A model generated the notes under the pieces. The model was not told the DNA's origin and ran no database searches. It saw only the letters and a program-made list of their open reading frames with translations. Source: Acanthosoma haemorrhoidale (lineage: Eukaryota > Arthropoda > Insecta > Hemiptera > Acanthosomatidae). From it: DNA of 64,000 nt. The translations under genes were made by a program, and so were the position numbers. Location: contig OV884012.1 of assembly GCA_930367205.1 (NCBI GenBank), positions 151,543,405-151,607,404 of the forward strand, in the 5' to 3' direction. This document shows, piece by piece, positions 47,460-58,665 of the stretch. Numbering within the stretch: the first letter of the stretch is position 1; the number at the start of each line of letters is the position of its first letter.

Positions 47460-49048
47460 ATGTTTCCGTTATTGTCAACTAAAATGTGGAATAACTATCA
47501 TCTGCTGATATACCAGAGCGTCCTAAGACCTGCATTGATGTATGGAACCCCTCTCTACAAGTATTTGACTCCCAACACTCTCCTAAAGCTCCAGCAATTT
47601 CAGAATAGAGTTCTCCGCACCTCCCTCAAACACACCCCTTTCGACCGAATGAAGGCCGACGAAATCCACAAAAAATTCGAAGTGCTCACTATCCAAGATT
47701 TTATCAAGAGAAGGCACATCAAATTTTTTGACTCCCTAAGACATAGCCATAACTAGGGCTGCCATCTCTAAAACCTGCTCCCCGGACCGGAAGCGTAAGT
47801 TCCCCGGATTTTGGAGCTATCACCCCGGACATTTCAAAACTTTTTTTCATTCACTTACATCTTGATTAAAATATATTTTACTCCGTACTGGATAGAAGAA
47901 AACTTTGATTTGAAGCCTCTTTTGTTGCATGAAATAGTGTGTTTAATCGTTCTTGTGACGACAAGTTATTAATTTTGCTTTATTTTTTAACCTTCTTAGC
48001 TTAGGTATTAAATAAAAAATAAACAAACCCAATATTAGTTACTCAGTTAATAAAATTAAATGAAAACTTGTTTAACTTTTTATTTGTCCATACAATTTAC
48101 AATATTTAGTTTTAAAACAACTTAAATCTTAAATCAAATTCAGAAATTTATAATAACTTATACTAAGGAACAATTTTAACAGCCTTACATTTTGCTTTAT
48201 ATTTCAAGAAAGAAAACACAATTTGTCGTTTTCATCCATAGATCTATGTAACTAAATTAAATCAATATTTAAATCAAATAAAACTATACTTCTTAATTAT
48301 TTGGCAACTTTTAAAGTAATAACATTAAAATGTCTTCAAATTTTAAACTTAAATTACTACATTATTAATTTGAACTTTTTGGTAACACTTAATGTACCCA
48401 AATAAATAAACACTGAAACAAATACTGTAGTTCTCTATTGAACTAAATTAAATCAGTCTTTAATTTGTGTTTATTTATGTCAAATAATGATGCTTTTAAT
48501 GTTTTGGTAATTCTTTATTGCGTTTTCTTTATTGCTAAAAGATTTATAATAATTTACTTTTGTTCATGTTATTTACCTTGTCTATAATATATCTGCAATA
48601 GCGTATAGGGTGATTTCCTATATACTAAGAATCGCCACACACGTCTACACATCTAATATTTTGCTACGCAGCTAAATAGATCGCTCGCGCTCGCCATTCG
48701 CCAGATCACGCCATGCGTCGGTCAAGCGCGCCCCACCCCCGCTCGCCGCTCGCGTAGTAAAATAGCGTTGGCAGCGCGTGCGGTGAAATACCTAATCCAT
48801 AGTTTTTATTTACATAAATTATGGGAACGGATCTGATCGAAAACCCGGACTACAATTTAAACCCCGCCCGGACGCTCCCCGGACGTCTTCAAAACTAGGA
48901 CAAATCCGGGGAAACCCGGACGGATGGCAGCCCTAGCCATAACCCACTATTCTCCGACCTTCAGCCACCACCAATGCCCGTCAGATGGAAGCACTGCTGG
49001 GCCGCCGAGGCCTGGAGAATGAAAGACATCATAGAACCAGAGGACTGA
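47460..49048 (+). pseudogene. L2 ORF2 C-terminal part, split by the hAT insertion
   Basis: Codons from 47460 give LLIYQSVLRPALMYGTPLYK, NTLLKLQQFQNRVLRTSL and TIQDFIKRRHIKFFDSLRHS, the region after the RT palm in Jockey-like LINEs. The frame runs into the hAT terminus at 47754. Past the second 8-bp TSD copy it resumes in the same register with PLFSDLQPPPMPVRWKHCW and ends at a stop at 49046-49048. Apart from the insertion this 3' part has no visible lesion, but the RT palm and endonuclease are missing by 5' truncation. FDSL and PPPMPxRW words are shared with L3 (FDSLQHL, PPPLPHRW), so L2 and L3 are related. Confidence 0.88.
47754..48935. mobile_element. non-autonomous hAT element, 1,182 bp, 8-bp TSD
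   Basis: The 8-bp direct repeat gccataac at 47746-47753 and 48936-48943 flanks perfect 13-bp inverted termini tagggctgccatc / gatggcagcccta. Eight-base TSDs and ends of this kind are diagnostic of the hAT superfamily. Subterminal CCCGGA words recur in both ends (about 47782-47830 and 48845-48920), as expected of transposase binding sites. The interior is AT-rich except for a CG-rich block at 48655-48785. There is no frame resembling a transposase, so it depends on a partner elsewhere. Confidence 0.93.
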
Positions 49049-49969
49049 CGGACCTACACCCAGCCGAGAGATCGAGGCCGATCTCCCGGCCGACTCAACC
49101 GACGCCACATTACCCCATCTACCTGTGTAAGCAGGGTTGATCTTCCGGCCGAGTAGGCCGACTCATTCAGGCCCCTGGCGGGGCGGCCGGCCAGGCTTCG
49201 CCTGGCCCACAACATACCATCGCCTGGGCATGCCTAGGCTCAATCCTTGGTAGACTCTCACTACCTTCCTGACTCCATCCGCCTTTCTAGGCCTTCCACA
49301 CCCCATATCCTTCTCATACTTCCTTCAAATAGGGGTCTCCCCTTAGTGAAAGGCACTTCCAGCCAAAAATAATTTTCCTTATTTTTCCCACATTCCTATT
49401 TTTACAAGTTTGAGAGCTTAGGAAAAAAAAAAAAAAGAAAAAAAAAAAAGTGTATACGGTATTTACCTGAGCTCTATATATGTATGCATACTTGGCTTTA
49501 ACTTCAGGAACCACGGTATTTATCTGAGCTGTATATATGTATGCATACTTGGCTTTAACTTAAGGAACCACGGTATTTACCTGAGCTCTATATATGTATG
49601 CATACTTGGCTTTAACTTCAGGAACCACGGTATTTACCTGAGCTCTATATATGTATGCATACTTGGCTTTAACTTCAGGAACCACGGTATTTATCTGAGC
49701 TGTATATATGTATGCATACTTGGCTTTAACTTCAGGAACCACGGTATTTATCTGAGCTGTATATATGTATGCATACTTGGCTTTAACTTAAGGAACCACG
49801 GTATTTACCTGAGCTCTATATATGTATGCATACTTGGCTTTAACTTAAGGAACCACGGTATTTATTTGAGCTGTATATATGTATGCATACTTGGCTTTAA
49901 CTTAAGGAACCACGGTATTTATCTGAGCTGTATATATGTATGCATACTTGGCTTTAACTTCAGGAACCA

Positions 49970-50540
49970 CGGTATTTACCTGAGCTCTATATATATGTAT
50001 GCATCTTGGCTTTAACTTCAGGAACCACGGTATTTACCTGAGCTCTATATATGTATGCATACTTGGCTTTAACTTCAGGAACCACGGTATTTATCTGAGC
50101 TGTATATATGTATGCATACTTGGCTTTAACTTAAGGAACCACGGTATTTATCTGAGCTGTATATATGTATGCATACTTGGCTTTAACTTAAGGAACCACG
50201 GTATTTACCTGAGCTCTATATATGTATGCATACTTGGCTTTAACTTCAGGAACCACGGTATTTACCTGAGCTCTATATATGTATGCATACTTGGCTTTAA
50301 CTTCAGGAACCACGGTATTTATCTGAGCTGTATATATGTATGCATACTTGGCTTTAACTTCAGGAACCACGGTATTTATCTGAGCTGTATATATGTATGC
50401 ATACTTGGCTTTAACTTAAGGAACCACGGTATTTACCTGAGCTCTATATATGTATGCATACTTGGCTTTAACTTAAGGAACCACGGTGTTTATCTGAGCT
50501 GTATATATGTATGCATACTTGGCTTTAACTTCAGGAACCA
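49970..50540. repeat. ten-monomer block A, first copy
   Basis: The order of variants across ten monomers, starting with the extra-TA monomer and ending after the monomer with ggtgttt (50485), is the same as at 52198-52769. The offset is about 2,229 bp (39 monomers). Confidence 0.85.
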
Positions 50541-51470
50541 CGGTATTTACCTGAGCTCTATATATGTATGCATACTTGGCTTTAACTTCAGGAACCACGG
50601 TATTTACCTGAGCTGTATATATGTATGCATACTTGGCTTTAACTTAAGGAACCACGGTATTTACCTGAGCTCTATATATGTATGCATACTTGGCTTTAAC
50701 TTCAGGAACCACGGTATTTACCTGAGCTCTATATATGTATGCATACTTGGCTTTAACTTCAGGAACCACGGTATTTATCTGAGCTGTATATATGTATGCA
50801 TACTTGGCTTTAACTTCAGGAACCACGGTATTTATCTGAGCTGTATATATGTATGCATACTTGGCTTTAACTTCAGGAACCACGGTATTTATCTGAGCTG
50901 TATATATGTATGCATACTTGGCTTTAACTTAAGGAACCACGGTATTTACCTGAGCTCTATATATGTATGCATACTTGGCTTTAACTTAAAGAACCACGGT
51001 ATTTACCTGAGCTCTATATATATGTATGCATACTTGGCTTTAACTTCAGGAACCACGGTATTTACCTGAGCTCTATATATGTATGCATACTTGGCTTTAA
51101 CTTCAGGAACCACGGTATTTATCTGAGCTGTATATATGTATGCATACTTGGCTTTAACTTCAGGAACCACGGTATTTATCTGAGCTGTATATATGTATGC
51201 ATACTTGGCTTTAACTTAAGGAACCACGGTATTTATCTGAGCTGTATATATGTATGCATACTTGGCTTTAACTTAAGGAACCACGGTATTTATCTGAGCT
51301 GTATATATGTATGCATACTTGGCTTTAACTTCAGGAACCACGGTATTTACCTGAGCTCTATATATGTATGCATACTTGGCTTTAACTTCAGGAACCACGG
51401 TATTTACCTGAGCTCTATATATGTATGCATACTTGGCTTTAACTTCAGGAACCACGGTATTTATCTGAGC

Positions 51471-51870
51471 TGTAGATATGTATGCATACTTGGCTTTAAC
51501 TTAAGGAACCACGGTATTTATCTGAGCTGTATATATGTATGCATACTTGGCTTTAACTTCAGGAACCACGGTATTTACCTGAGCTGTATATATGTATGCA
51601 TACTTGGCTTTAACTTAAGGAACCACGGTATTTATCTGAGCTGTATATATGTATGCATACTTGGCTTTAACTTCAGGAACCACGGTATTTACCTGAGCTC
51701 TATATATATGTATGCATACTTGGCTTTAACTTCAGGAACCACGGTATTTACCTGAGCTCTATATATGTATGCATACTTGGCTTTAACTTCAGGAACCACG
51801 GTATTTATCTGAGCTGTATATATGTATGCATACTTGGCTTTAACTTAAGGAACCACGGTATTTATCTGAG
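51471..51870. repeat. seven-monomer block B, first copy
   Basis: Starts at the rare tgtagatatg variant (51471) and carries the same monomer order as 51986-52385, including the 59-bp monomer at 51698. The offset is 515 bp (nine monomers plus 2 bp). Confidence 0.85.
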
Positions 51871-51985
51871 CTGTATATATGTATGCATACTTGGCTTTAA
51901 CTTCAGGAACCACGGTATTTACCTGAGCTCTATATATGTATGCATACTTGGCTTTAACTTCAGGAACCACGGTATTTATCTGAGC

Positions 51986-52385
51986 TGTAGATATGTATGC
52001 ATACTTGGCTTTAACTTAAGGAACCACGGTATTTATCTGAGCTGTATATATGTATGCATACTTGGCTTTAACTTCAGGAACCACGGTATTTACCTGAGCT
52101 GTATATATGTATGCATACTTGGCTTTAACTTAAGGAACCACGGTATTTATCTGAGCTGTATATATGTATGCATACTTGGCTTTAACTTCAGGAACCACGG
52201 TATTTACCTGAGCTCTATATATATGTATGCATACTTGGCTTTAACTTCAGGAACCACGGTATTTACCTGAGCTCTATATATGTATGCATACTTGGCTTTA
52301 ACTTCAGGAACCACGGTATTTATCTGAGCTGTATATATGTATGCATACTTGGCTTTAACTTAAGGAACCACGGTATTTATCTGAG
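51986..52385. repeat. seven-monomer block B, second copy
   Basis: Same variant order as 51471-51870. The two copies part at the eighth monomer (cttcagg in the first, cttaagg in the second). Confidence 0.85.
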
Positions 52386-52769
52386 CTGTATATATGTATG
52401 CATACTTGGCTTTAACTTAAGGAACCACGGTATTTACCTGAGCTCTATATATGTATGCATACTTGGCTTTAACTTCAGGAACCACGGTATTTACCTGAGC
52501 TCTATATATGTATGCATACTTGGCTTTAACTTCAGGAACCACGGTATTTATCTGAGCTGTATATATGTATGCATACTTGGCTTTAACTTCAGGAACCACG
52601 GTATTTATCTGAGCTGTATATATGTATGCATACTTGGCTTTAACTTAAGGAACCACGGTATTTACCTGAGCTCTATATATGTATGCATACTTGGCTTTAA
52701 CTTAAGGAACCACGGTGTTTATCTGAGCTGTATATATGTATGCATACTTGGCTTTAACTTCAGGAACCA
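52198..52769. repeat. ten-monomer block A, second copy
   Basis: Repeats the variant order of 49970-50540, including the ggtgttt monomer at 52714. It overlaps the end of block B. Confidence 0.85.
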
Positions 52770-54297
52770 CGGTATTTATCTGAGCTGTATATATGTATGC
52801 ATACTTGGCTTTAACTTAAGGAACCACGGTATTTACCTGAGCTCTATATATGTATGCATACTTGGCTTTAACTTCAGGAACCACGGTATTTACCTGAGCT
52901 CTATATATGTATGCATACTTGGCTTTAACTTCAGGAACCACGGTATTTATCTGAGCTGTATATATGTATGCATACTTGGCTTTAACTTCAGGAACCACGG
53001 TATTTATCTGAGCTGTATATATGTATGCATACTTGGCTTTAACTTAAGGAACCACGGTATTTACCTGAGCTCTATATATGTATGCATACTTGGCTTTAAC
53101 TTCAGGAACCACGGTATTTATTTGAGCTGTATATATGTATGCATACTTGGCTTTAACTTCAGGAACCACGGTATTTACCTGAGCTCTATAGATGTATGCA
53201 TACTTGGCTTTAACTTCAGGAACCACGGTATTTACCTGAGCTCTATATATGTATGCATACTTGGCTTTAACTTCAGGAACCACGGTATTTATCTGAGCTG
53301 TATATATGTATGCATCTTGGCTTTAACTTCAGGAACCACGGTATTTATCTGAGCTGTATATATGTATGCATACTTGGCTTTAACTTAAGGAACCACGGTA
53401 TTTACCTGAGCTCTATATATGTATGCATACTTGGCTTTAACTTAAGGAACCACGGTATTTACCTGAGCTCTACATATGTATGCATACTTGGCTTTAACTT
53501 CAGGAACCACGGTATTTATCTGAGCTGTATATATGTATGCATACTTGGCTTTAACTTAAGGAACCACGGTATTTATCTGAGCTGTATATATGTATGCATA
53601 CTTGGCTTTAACTTAAGGAACCACGGTATTTATCTGAGCTGTATATATGTATGCATACTTGGCTTTAACTTAAGGAACCACGGTATTTATCTGAGCTGTA
53701 TATATGTATGCATACTTGGCTTTAACTTAAGGAACCACGGTATTTATCTGAGCTGTATATATGTATGCATACTTGGCTTTAACTTAAGGAACCACGGTAT
53801 TTACCTGAGCTCTATATATGTATGCATACTTGGCTTTAACTTCAGGAACCACGGTATTTATCTGAGCTGTATATATGTATGCATACTTGGCTTTAACTTA
53901 AGGAACCACGGTATTTATCTGAGCTGTATATATGTATGCATACTTGGCTTTAACTTAAGGAACCACGGTATTTACCTGAGCTCTATATATGTATGCATAC
54001 TTGGCTTTAACTTCAGGAACCACGGTATTTATCTGAGCTGTATATATGTATGCATACTTGGCTTTAACTTAAGGAACCACGGTATTTATCTGAGCTGTAT
54101 ATATGTATGCATACTTGGCTTTAACTTAAGGAACCACGGTATTTACCTGAGCTCTATATATGTATGCATACTTGGCTTTAACTTCAGGAACCACGGTATT
54201 TACCTGAGCTGTATATATGTATGCATACTTGGCTTTAACTTCAGGAACCACGGTATTTACCTGAGCTGTATATATGTATGCATACTTGGCTTTAACT

Positions 54298-56224
54298 ATG
54301 TAAGCGAGTCATTTTCCATCTCAACAGATTGAAGTTCGAAATAGTTTAGAGCACAAACATAATCGTCTAAACAATAGACGGTATACTAATATTCTACGAA
54401 TTGCCTACACTAGATTACCACAAAATCAAATAAAACAAATGAATTTGTTATTAACAAATATGGCGTTACAGTGCGAACACTTCAAATGAAAATAAAGCAC
54501 TGCTACGATTCCTAAAGCTCTTAATGGTCATTTCAAACAACTGAGAAATAATCACTGATAAACCACTTGTTGCCGCTAAAGAATATAAATCTATTCCGTG
54601 GCCACTGAATAGGCATTCGGGTAGAATGAATAGCTGATTGGCATCGCAAGGCACAATAAGAGGGCAATTACTTATTGCCAATCTCGGTTTAGGAGCAGTA
54701 ATCCCTGCTCTAATCTAAATGAACTAAGGCAAGCATGCAATGGAGCTATCTACTCCCAATCCAAGCTTCACCATACAATGCTAAACCCTCGTCGGAAGAT
54801 GAAAGGAAAGACAAACTGATAATTTGATACGCAGCCGACTCGCTCTGGAACAAAAAGGCCTTAGAGGAACGATTCAGTAACGGTTCCACAAAGGCACTTA
54901 TTGTCGCCTGCAGCCCCAGCGGATGTTACGCAGTAGCAGGTCTGTTGGACTAGCAATAACAGTTCCTAGGTCCCGGTGTATCTGGATATCTGTGAATGGA
55001 GCCAATCCCTCCATTCTCATTACTATTCTTCATTTGCCTGCTCTTTCGACAGCCGCCGTATGTCAACCTCACGCTCCAATGACTATCGACCTCGACTACA
55101 AACTATAAACGACACAAGAACGTCCTAAGCAGACAGCCCTTCATATACTGTCGTCACGGAGTCCTAAGAACTCTAAAGATGACAGACGGGGACTGTCCAA
55201 AACGCTTGCAAAGAAAGAAAATTATTGAAGAGCGGCGAATTATTAGTCCCATTTGACTTAAACAATTTTTACAATCTAACACCTCATTATAAATTTATAT
55301 TAGTAATTACTAAATTAATTAAAATAGTGTTATTTAAACTAGTTTGAGCAAGCCTCCCAGCCATATAAAAATGGCGGTTATCAAGAATGTTCTTTGTACA
55401 TGAAATGAATGAAAATGCTTTAACGAGATTCGGATAGTTTTAAACGAATACATAAAATAAAACATCGTATTAAAATCATCATATTTTTGTTGCTTTTTAA
55501 AATGAATGACAATTAGATTCATCAATGTTTTTTAGTTGGTAATATTTGTTAGAATATCTTTTAAGTAAGAATTATAACGTAAAATCGTCTAAATCCTTAA
55601 TTTTTGTTAAATAGCGGACTTAAATTTGTTTAAGAGGCAAAAACGTGGCTTTTAATATAACTGATTTTAGCGTATTTAGATAGGCGATAATTACAAATTA
55701 ACAACCAAAATTAGCACATAAAACATCCCGATTGAGATTGAACAGTTCGTAAGCTCGGTTATCACCAGGTGATATAACGAAACCTACCTGTAATCCACCA
55801 TTCACAGCTATACTAATTAAAGACTATAAACATCAAGACAATATGACTATTGTTCGCCTTGAAACCATTTTTGTTTCTAAGTCCATAGCCGATTCCCAGA
55901 TGGTTTAGCCTACAATGAGTTATTTAAGTATAGTGCCATTAAAAAAACGTCCACACATTTTTGAGACAATTAATCTAAGCTGTGAGATCGCTTTTGTTAG
56001 CAGCACGACGGTAAATCACCGCGTAAGCGTCAAGTCAAGAGTAATTTATTACACGTTCACTGCCAAGAGAATCTGCTCAACCACCGATGTTGTAAGTAGG
56101 CCATCTTTAAATTTTCACTTGTACCTTTACCGTTACGTATCGGTATTATTTGGCGTGTGAATAGAAAAAAAAAGTTTAATGAAGTTCAATAAGGAAAAAA
56201 AAAAGATTAAGCATTTAAAAAAAG
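54298..56224. other. unassigned DNA right of the minisatellite
   Basis: 54700-55230 has balanced composition and a 61-codon frame (54923-55108) that I do not recognise. A second unrecognised frame of 81 codons lies at 55915-56160. Otherwise AT-rich. Confidence 0.45.
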
Positions 56225-56430
56225 AAATAAGAAGAAAATGTAACATTATAGACTACCTTTATTTTATACACTACATAAGTAAACAATAAAAATAAAAATG
56301 ACAATTATAAAATATAGCGGCATGACCGTAACTTGTAGATAGACGTAATTAAAAAAAAATAAACAGTCAAGTATAAAAATTCCTTTACATGCAGATTCTA
56401 AAATCCAATTTTTTTTCAAAAATTCTCTTT
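56225..56430 (+). repeat. dispersed repeat, copy 1
   Basis: Shares with 61545-61740 the sequence atagcggcatgaccgtaact (atgtagcgacatagccgcaacct there), gtagatagacgtaatt, aataaacagtcaag and gcagattctaaaatc, in the same order and orientation. Non-coding; no family recognised. Confidence 0.8.
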
Positions 56431-56759
56431 AAATTGCTTAAAAGTTTCATTATATTTAAAATGTAGCTATCAGACTCCAGAGCACCTTTAAATAAAAACC
56501 AAAATAAGCTGTTAGCTTAAAATTATAAGTACAATGGACCCTCCTTATAACGAACTCTGTACACCACGGGTCTAAAAGTAAGATGACAACACATATTTTT
56601 TTTTTTTGTAACGGAAACACAATTTTTGTGAAACCGATATGTTGTGGCCACCTCTTAATCACAAATAATTATAAGTCACCCTCTTCTCGTATCAGACTTT
56701 GTATCTATATCATCAAATAATATCAGAAAATATGTAACTATTTTTCATTATCTTAATAA
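56431..56759. other. AT-rich DNA with a possible pogo-like terminus
   Basis: atggaccctccttataacga at 56533-56552 recalls termini of pogo-type elements, but no matching partner could be established. Confidence 0.4.
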
Positions 56760-57540
56760 AGATTATGACGTCAGTGAAGTAGGGGGAGGAGTCAGTAGAG
56801 TGGGGCCCATCCCCACTTCCTCTCTAGCAGCCTGGTGGGGGTCATCCCTTCCAGGCCAGCCGGCTTTATAAGCCCGAGCCCCTGAGTCAGAGCTCTGGCA
56901 GAAAACAACCGGGACCTTGAACACTTCTCGCTCTCTCTGCACTGGCGCTGCTGCTCTACTCAAAACCATGGACTTCTCATTCAACTACCTCTGCATCTCT
57001 CTTTCCTAACCTCGCTATGTTGTAGTCCGACGTTTGTCAGACCCCACACCATCCTAGTGGGAATCTCTGCCTTCGTCTAGCTTAAGCTAGCACCTCCTTG
57101 GGAGAGACCTCTCCCTCGCGGACGACGGTTGCCGTGGCCCTGCAAATTTTTCTAGCAGGCACTCCCGCGGCAATCCAGTCTACCTCTCTCCGGTTCACAC
57201 TCGCCTTTGGGATCCGGACGGTTTTCGCCTACCCTTAGATACCGAGTGTGAATTCGTGGTCATTCCAAGACCACATAAACTACCTATAAACCTACCCTGT
57301 ACCTCTTCTCCTGAACACAGTGCTTTGTCGGGGCAAACACCTTCTAAAGATCTTGTGGAGTCAGATCAAAGCGGGTGAAAGACCATAGGTCCACCCGCCT
57401 TATCTCTTTCAGGGCGTTCGCCGGACGGGGGGCTAAGAGGTTTTAGCGACCCTAGCCCGTGGCGGGCGTCTCCTAACCACTTTGGGGATAATCAGGTATA
57501 AACTGAGCCCCCTAGTGACGACCCGACACGGTACTTGTAA
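56760..57540 (+). other. GC-rich promoter-like island, candidate solo LTR or LTR/leader remnant
   Basis: This island differs sharply from the AT-rich flanks. It holds tgacgtca at 56766, a TATA-like ctttataag at about 56864 with a cagagctctgg start-like region about 28 bp downstream, and a strong-context ATG (aaaaccatgg, 56968) opening only 13 codons. A long pyrimidine-rich leader follows. Near its right end agtgacgacccgacacgg (about 57515) resembles a tRNA primer-binding site next to an LTR, though it has TGA where TGG is expected. No gag or pol follows. A host CpG-island promoter or a different element family remains possible. Confidence 0.35.
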
Positions 57541-58559
57541 TTTTGTACTTTTTCGCCACGTCATTATTTTTCATACCGCTTTCTCATATTTTTTCAAGTT
57601 GAACAGTTCTTCCGCATTGACGATTTTCGTTCCAGGGGCGTGTTTACACCAACAACGATAATGCTTAATTGAATTTAAAGTAAAAATCTCAATCTTATTA
57701 TCATTGTCTTACAGGTATAGGACTAAGAGAATAGAATTTAAGAACCCCTTACGAGAAGTGTTGTTAAACTATAATTACTTTTTCATAAATAAAGTGGATT
57801 CCCCGAATATTTCTACTGCATTGAGAAACTGATTAACATCTTTTTACTCATATAATTTACATTGCTTCTTAATCCACTATTCATTTTTTGTTTGATATCC
57901 AGAAATTATAATCGATAGATACAAAGAAAGCTTTTTCCCAATGAAACTTGAAGGTTCTTGAAATAAGTTTGATAAGGAATTATCGGTATTGGTGTGTGGG
58001 CGAAGGAGGAGCAGATCCTTTGAATCAATTTTCGATTTTCTCGCCCATCTCTAGTTACCAGGAACTTTATCCGAAATAGTCTTCACAGAGGTACTTTCCC
58101 AACCTTTTTAAAAAATGTGTGATTTATTACTTTGTCCACTTTGTAACATCCTTGGTGAAGCTGTATGAATGAATGAGACTGGTTAAACGAATGTAAAGAT
58201 AGCCTCTAATAAAAGGTCGTACTGACGCGGATATACGCTGCGGTACCTCTCCGACAAGCAATTCAAGAGGATATTGCAGCTACAACAACGCAAACGGCCA
58301 AGCGCTTGCAGCGATCGACGTCATATTCGCTTAGATGGAGGTGTGCAAATCCTCTATCCAGCCTATGTAATTGCTGCAAGTTGCAATGATTAAAAGGAAA
58401 AAGGTTTAAAGCAAAAAAAATTACTCATCATTTAAAGAAACAATAACACAAATTAATAAATACACAAAAGTTCATATCTATAAATACATTTTTTTCCGCG
58501 ATGTTAAAAAATAAAGTTTCTTTCATTACAAATATAAATACATGTGTTTGTGTATATTT
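57541..58559. other. unassigned DNA
   Basis: AT-rich apart from a balanced stretch at 58210-58390. No gene or repeat recognised. Confidence 0.45.
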
Positions 58560-58665
58560 CTTCAAATGGTTTATACATATTTTACTGCCGCTGCTATAGC
58601 CCGGGTGCCCCTATAACGCGGGTGGTTTTATTTCCTCTTGTCCCACGTTACAGCGAGGGCCCCAC
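58560..58665 (-). mobile_element. possible end of a pogo/Tigger-like element
   Basis: Read on the minus strand, agtggggccctcgctgtaac followed by gtggg and, further in, acccgcgttatagggg resemble the CAGTGGxxCCTCGxTATAACG ends of pogo-type elements. No opposite end or TSD was identified, so this is tentative. Confidence 0.35.

Larger units (their letters stand above)
47456..49449 (+). mobile_element. LINE family L2, 5'-truncated copy interrupted by a hAT element
   Basis: The L2 sequence consists of 47456-47753 and 48944-49449, with the 1,182-bp hAT element and its duplicated 8 bp between. It holds the ORF2 tail, a 3' UTR of about 390 nt with GC-rich inverted words (cggccgactcaacc, ttccggccgag), and a poly(A) at 49422-49449 with one G. 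The A tail runs almost directly into the minisatellite at 49457, so no right-hand TSD can be recognised. The 5' boundary is approximate. Confidence 0.88.
49457..54297. repeat. minisatellite, about 85 copies of a 57-bp unit
   Basis: The unit runs cggtatttacctgagctcta / tatatgtatgcatacttggc / tttaacttcaggaacca. Two positions define variants: acctgagctc or atctgagctg (rarely acctgagctg or atttgagctg), and cttcagg or cttaagg. Rare indels (a 59-bp unit with an extra TA at about 51012, 51698 and 52213; a 1-bp loss in gcatcttgg at about 50004 and 53314) mark single monomers. The unit contains the palindromes gagctc, gtatgcatac and, in one variant, cttaag. The array starts 7 bp after the L2 poly(A) and ends at tttaact before unique DNA. 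Because 57 is divisible by three, both strands show long repetitive frames, which I do not count as genes. Confidence 0.98.

Noticed and set aside
49457..54297. CRISPR-like array
   Set aside because: Monomers are contiguous with no unique spacers, and the genome is eukaryotic.
49999..54332. Repetitive plus-strand proteins of 340 and 356 residues
   Set aside because: They follow from a 57-bp unit without stops in that frame; no start context, no non-repetitive domain, and indels break them. Annotated as minisatellite only.
56763..56984. 73-codon minus-strand frame in the GC-rich island
   Set aside because: Composition-driven frame without known domain; plus-strand promoter features fit better.
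56533..58665. A 2.1-kb pogo-type element bounded by the motifs at 56533 and 58665
   Set aside because: The two motifs match each other only weakly, the interior has no transposase, and no TA flanks could be confirmed.
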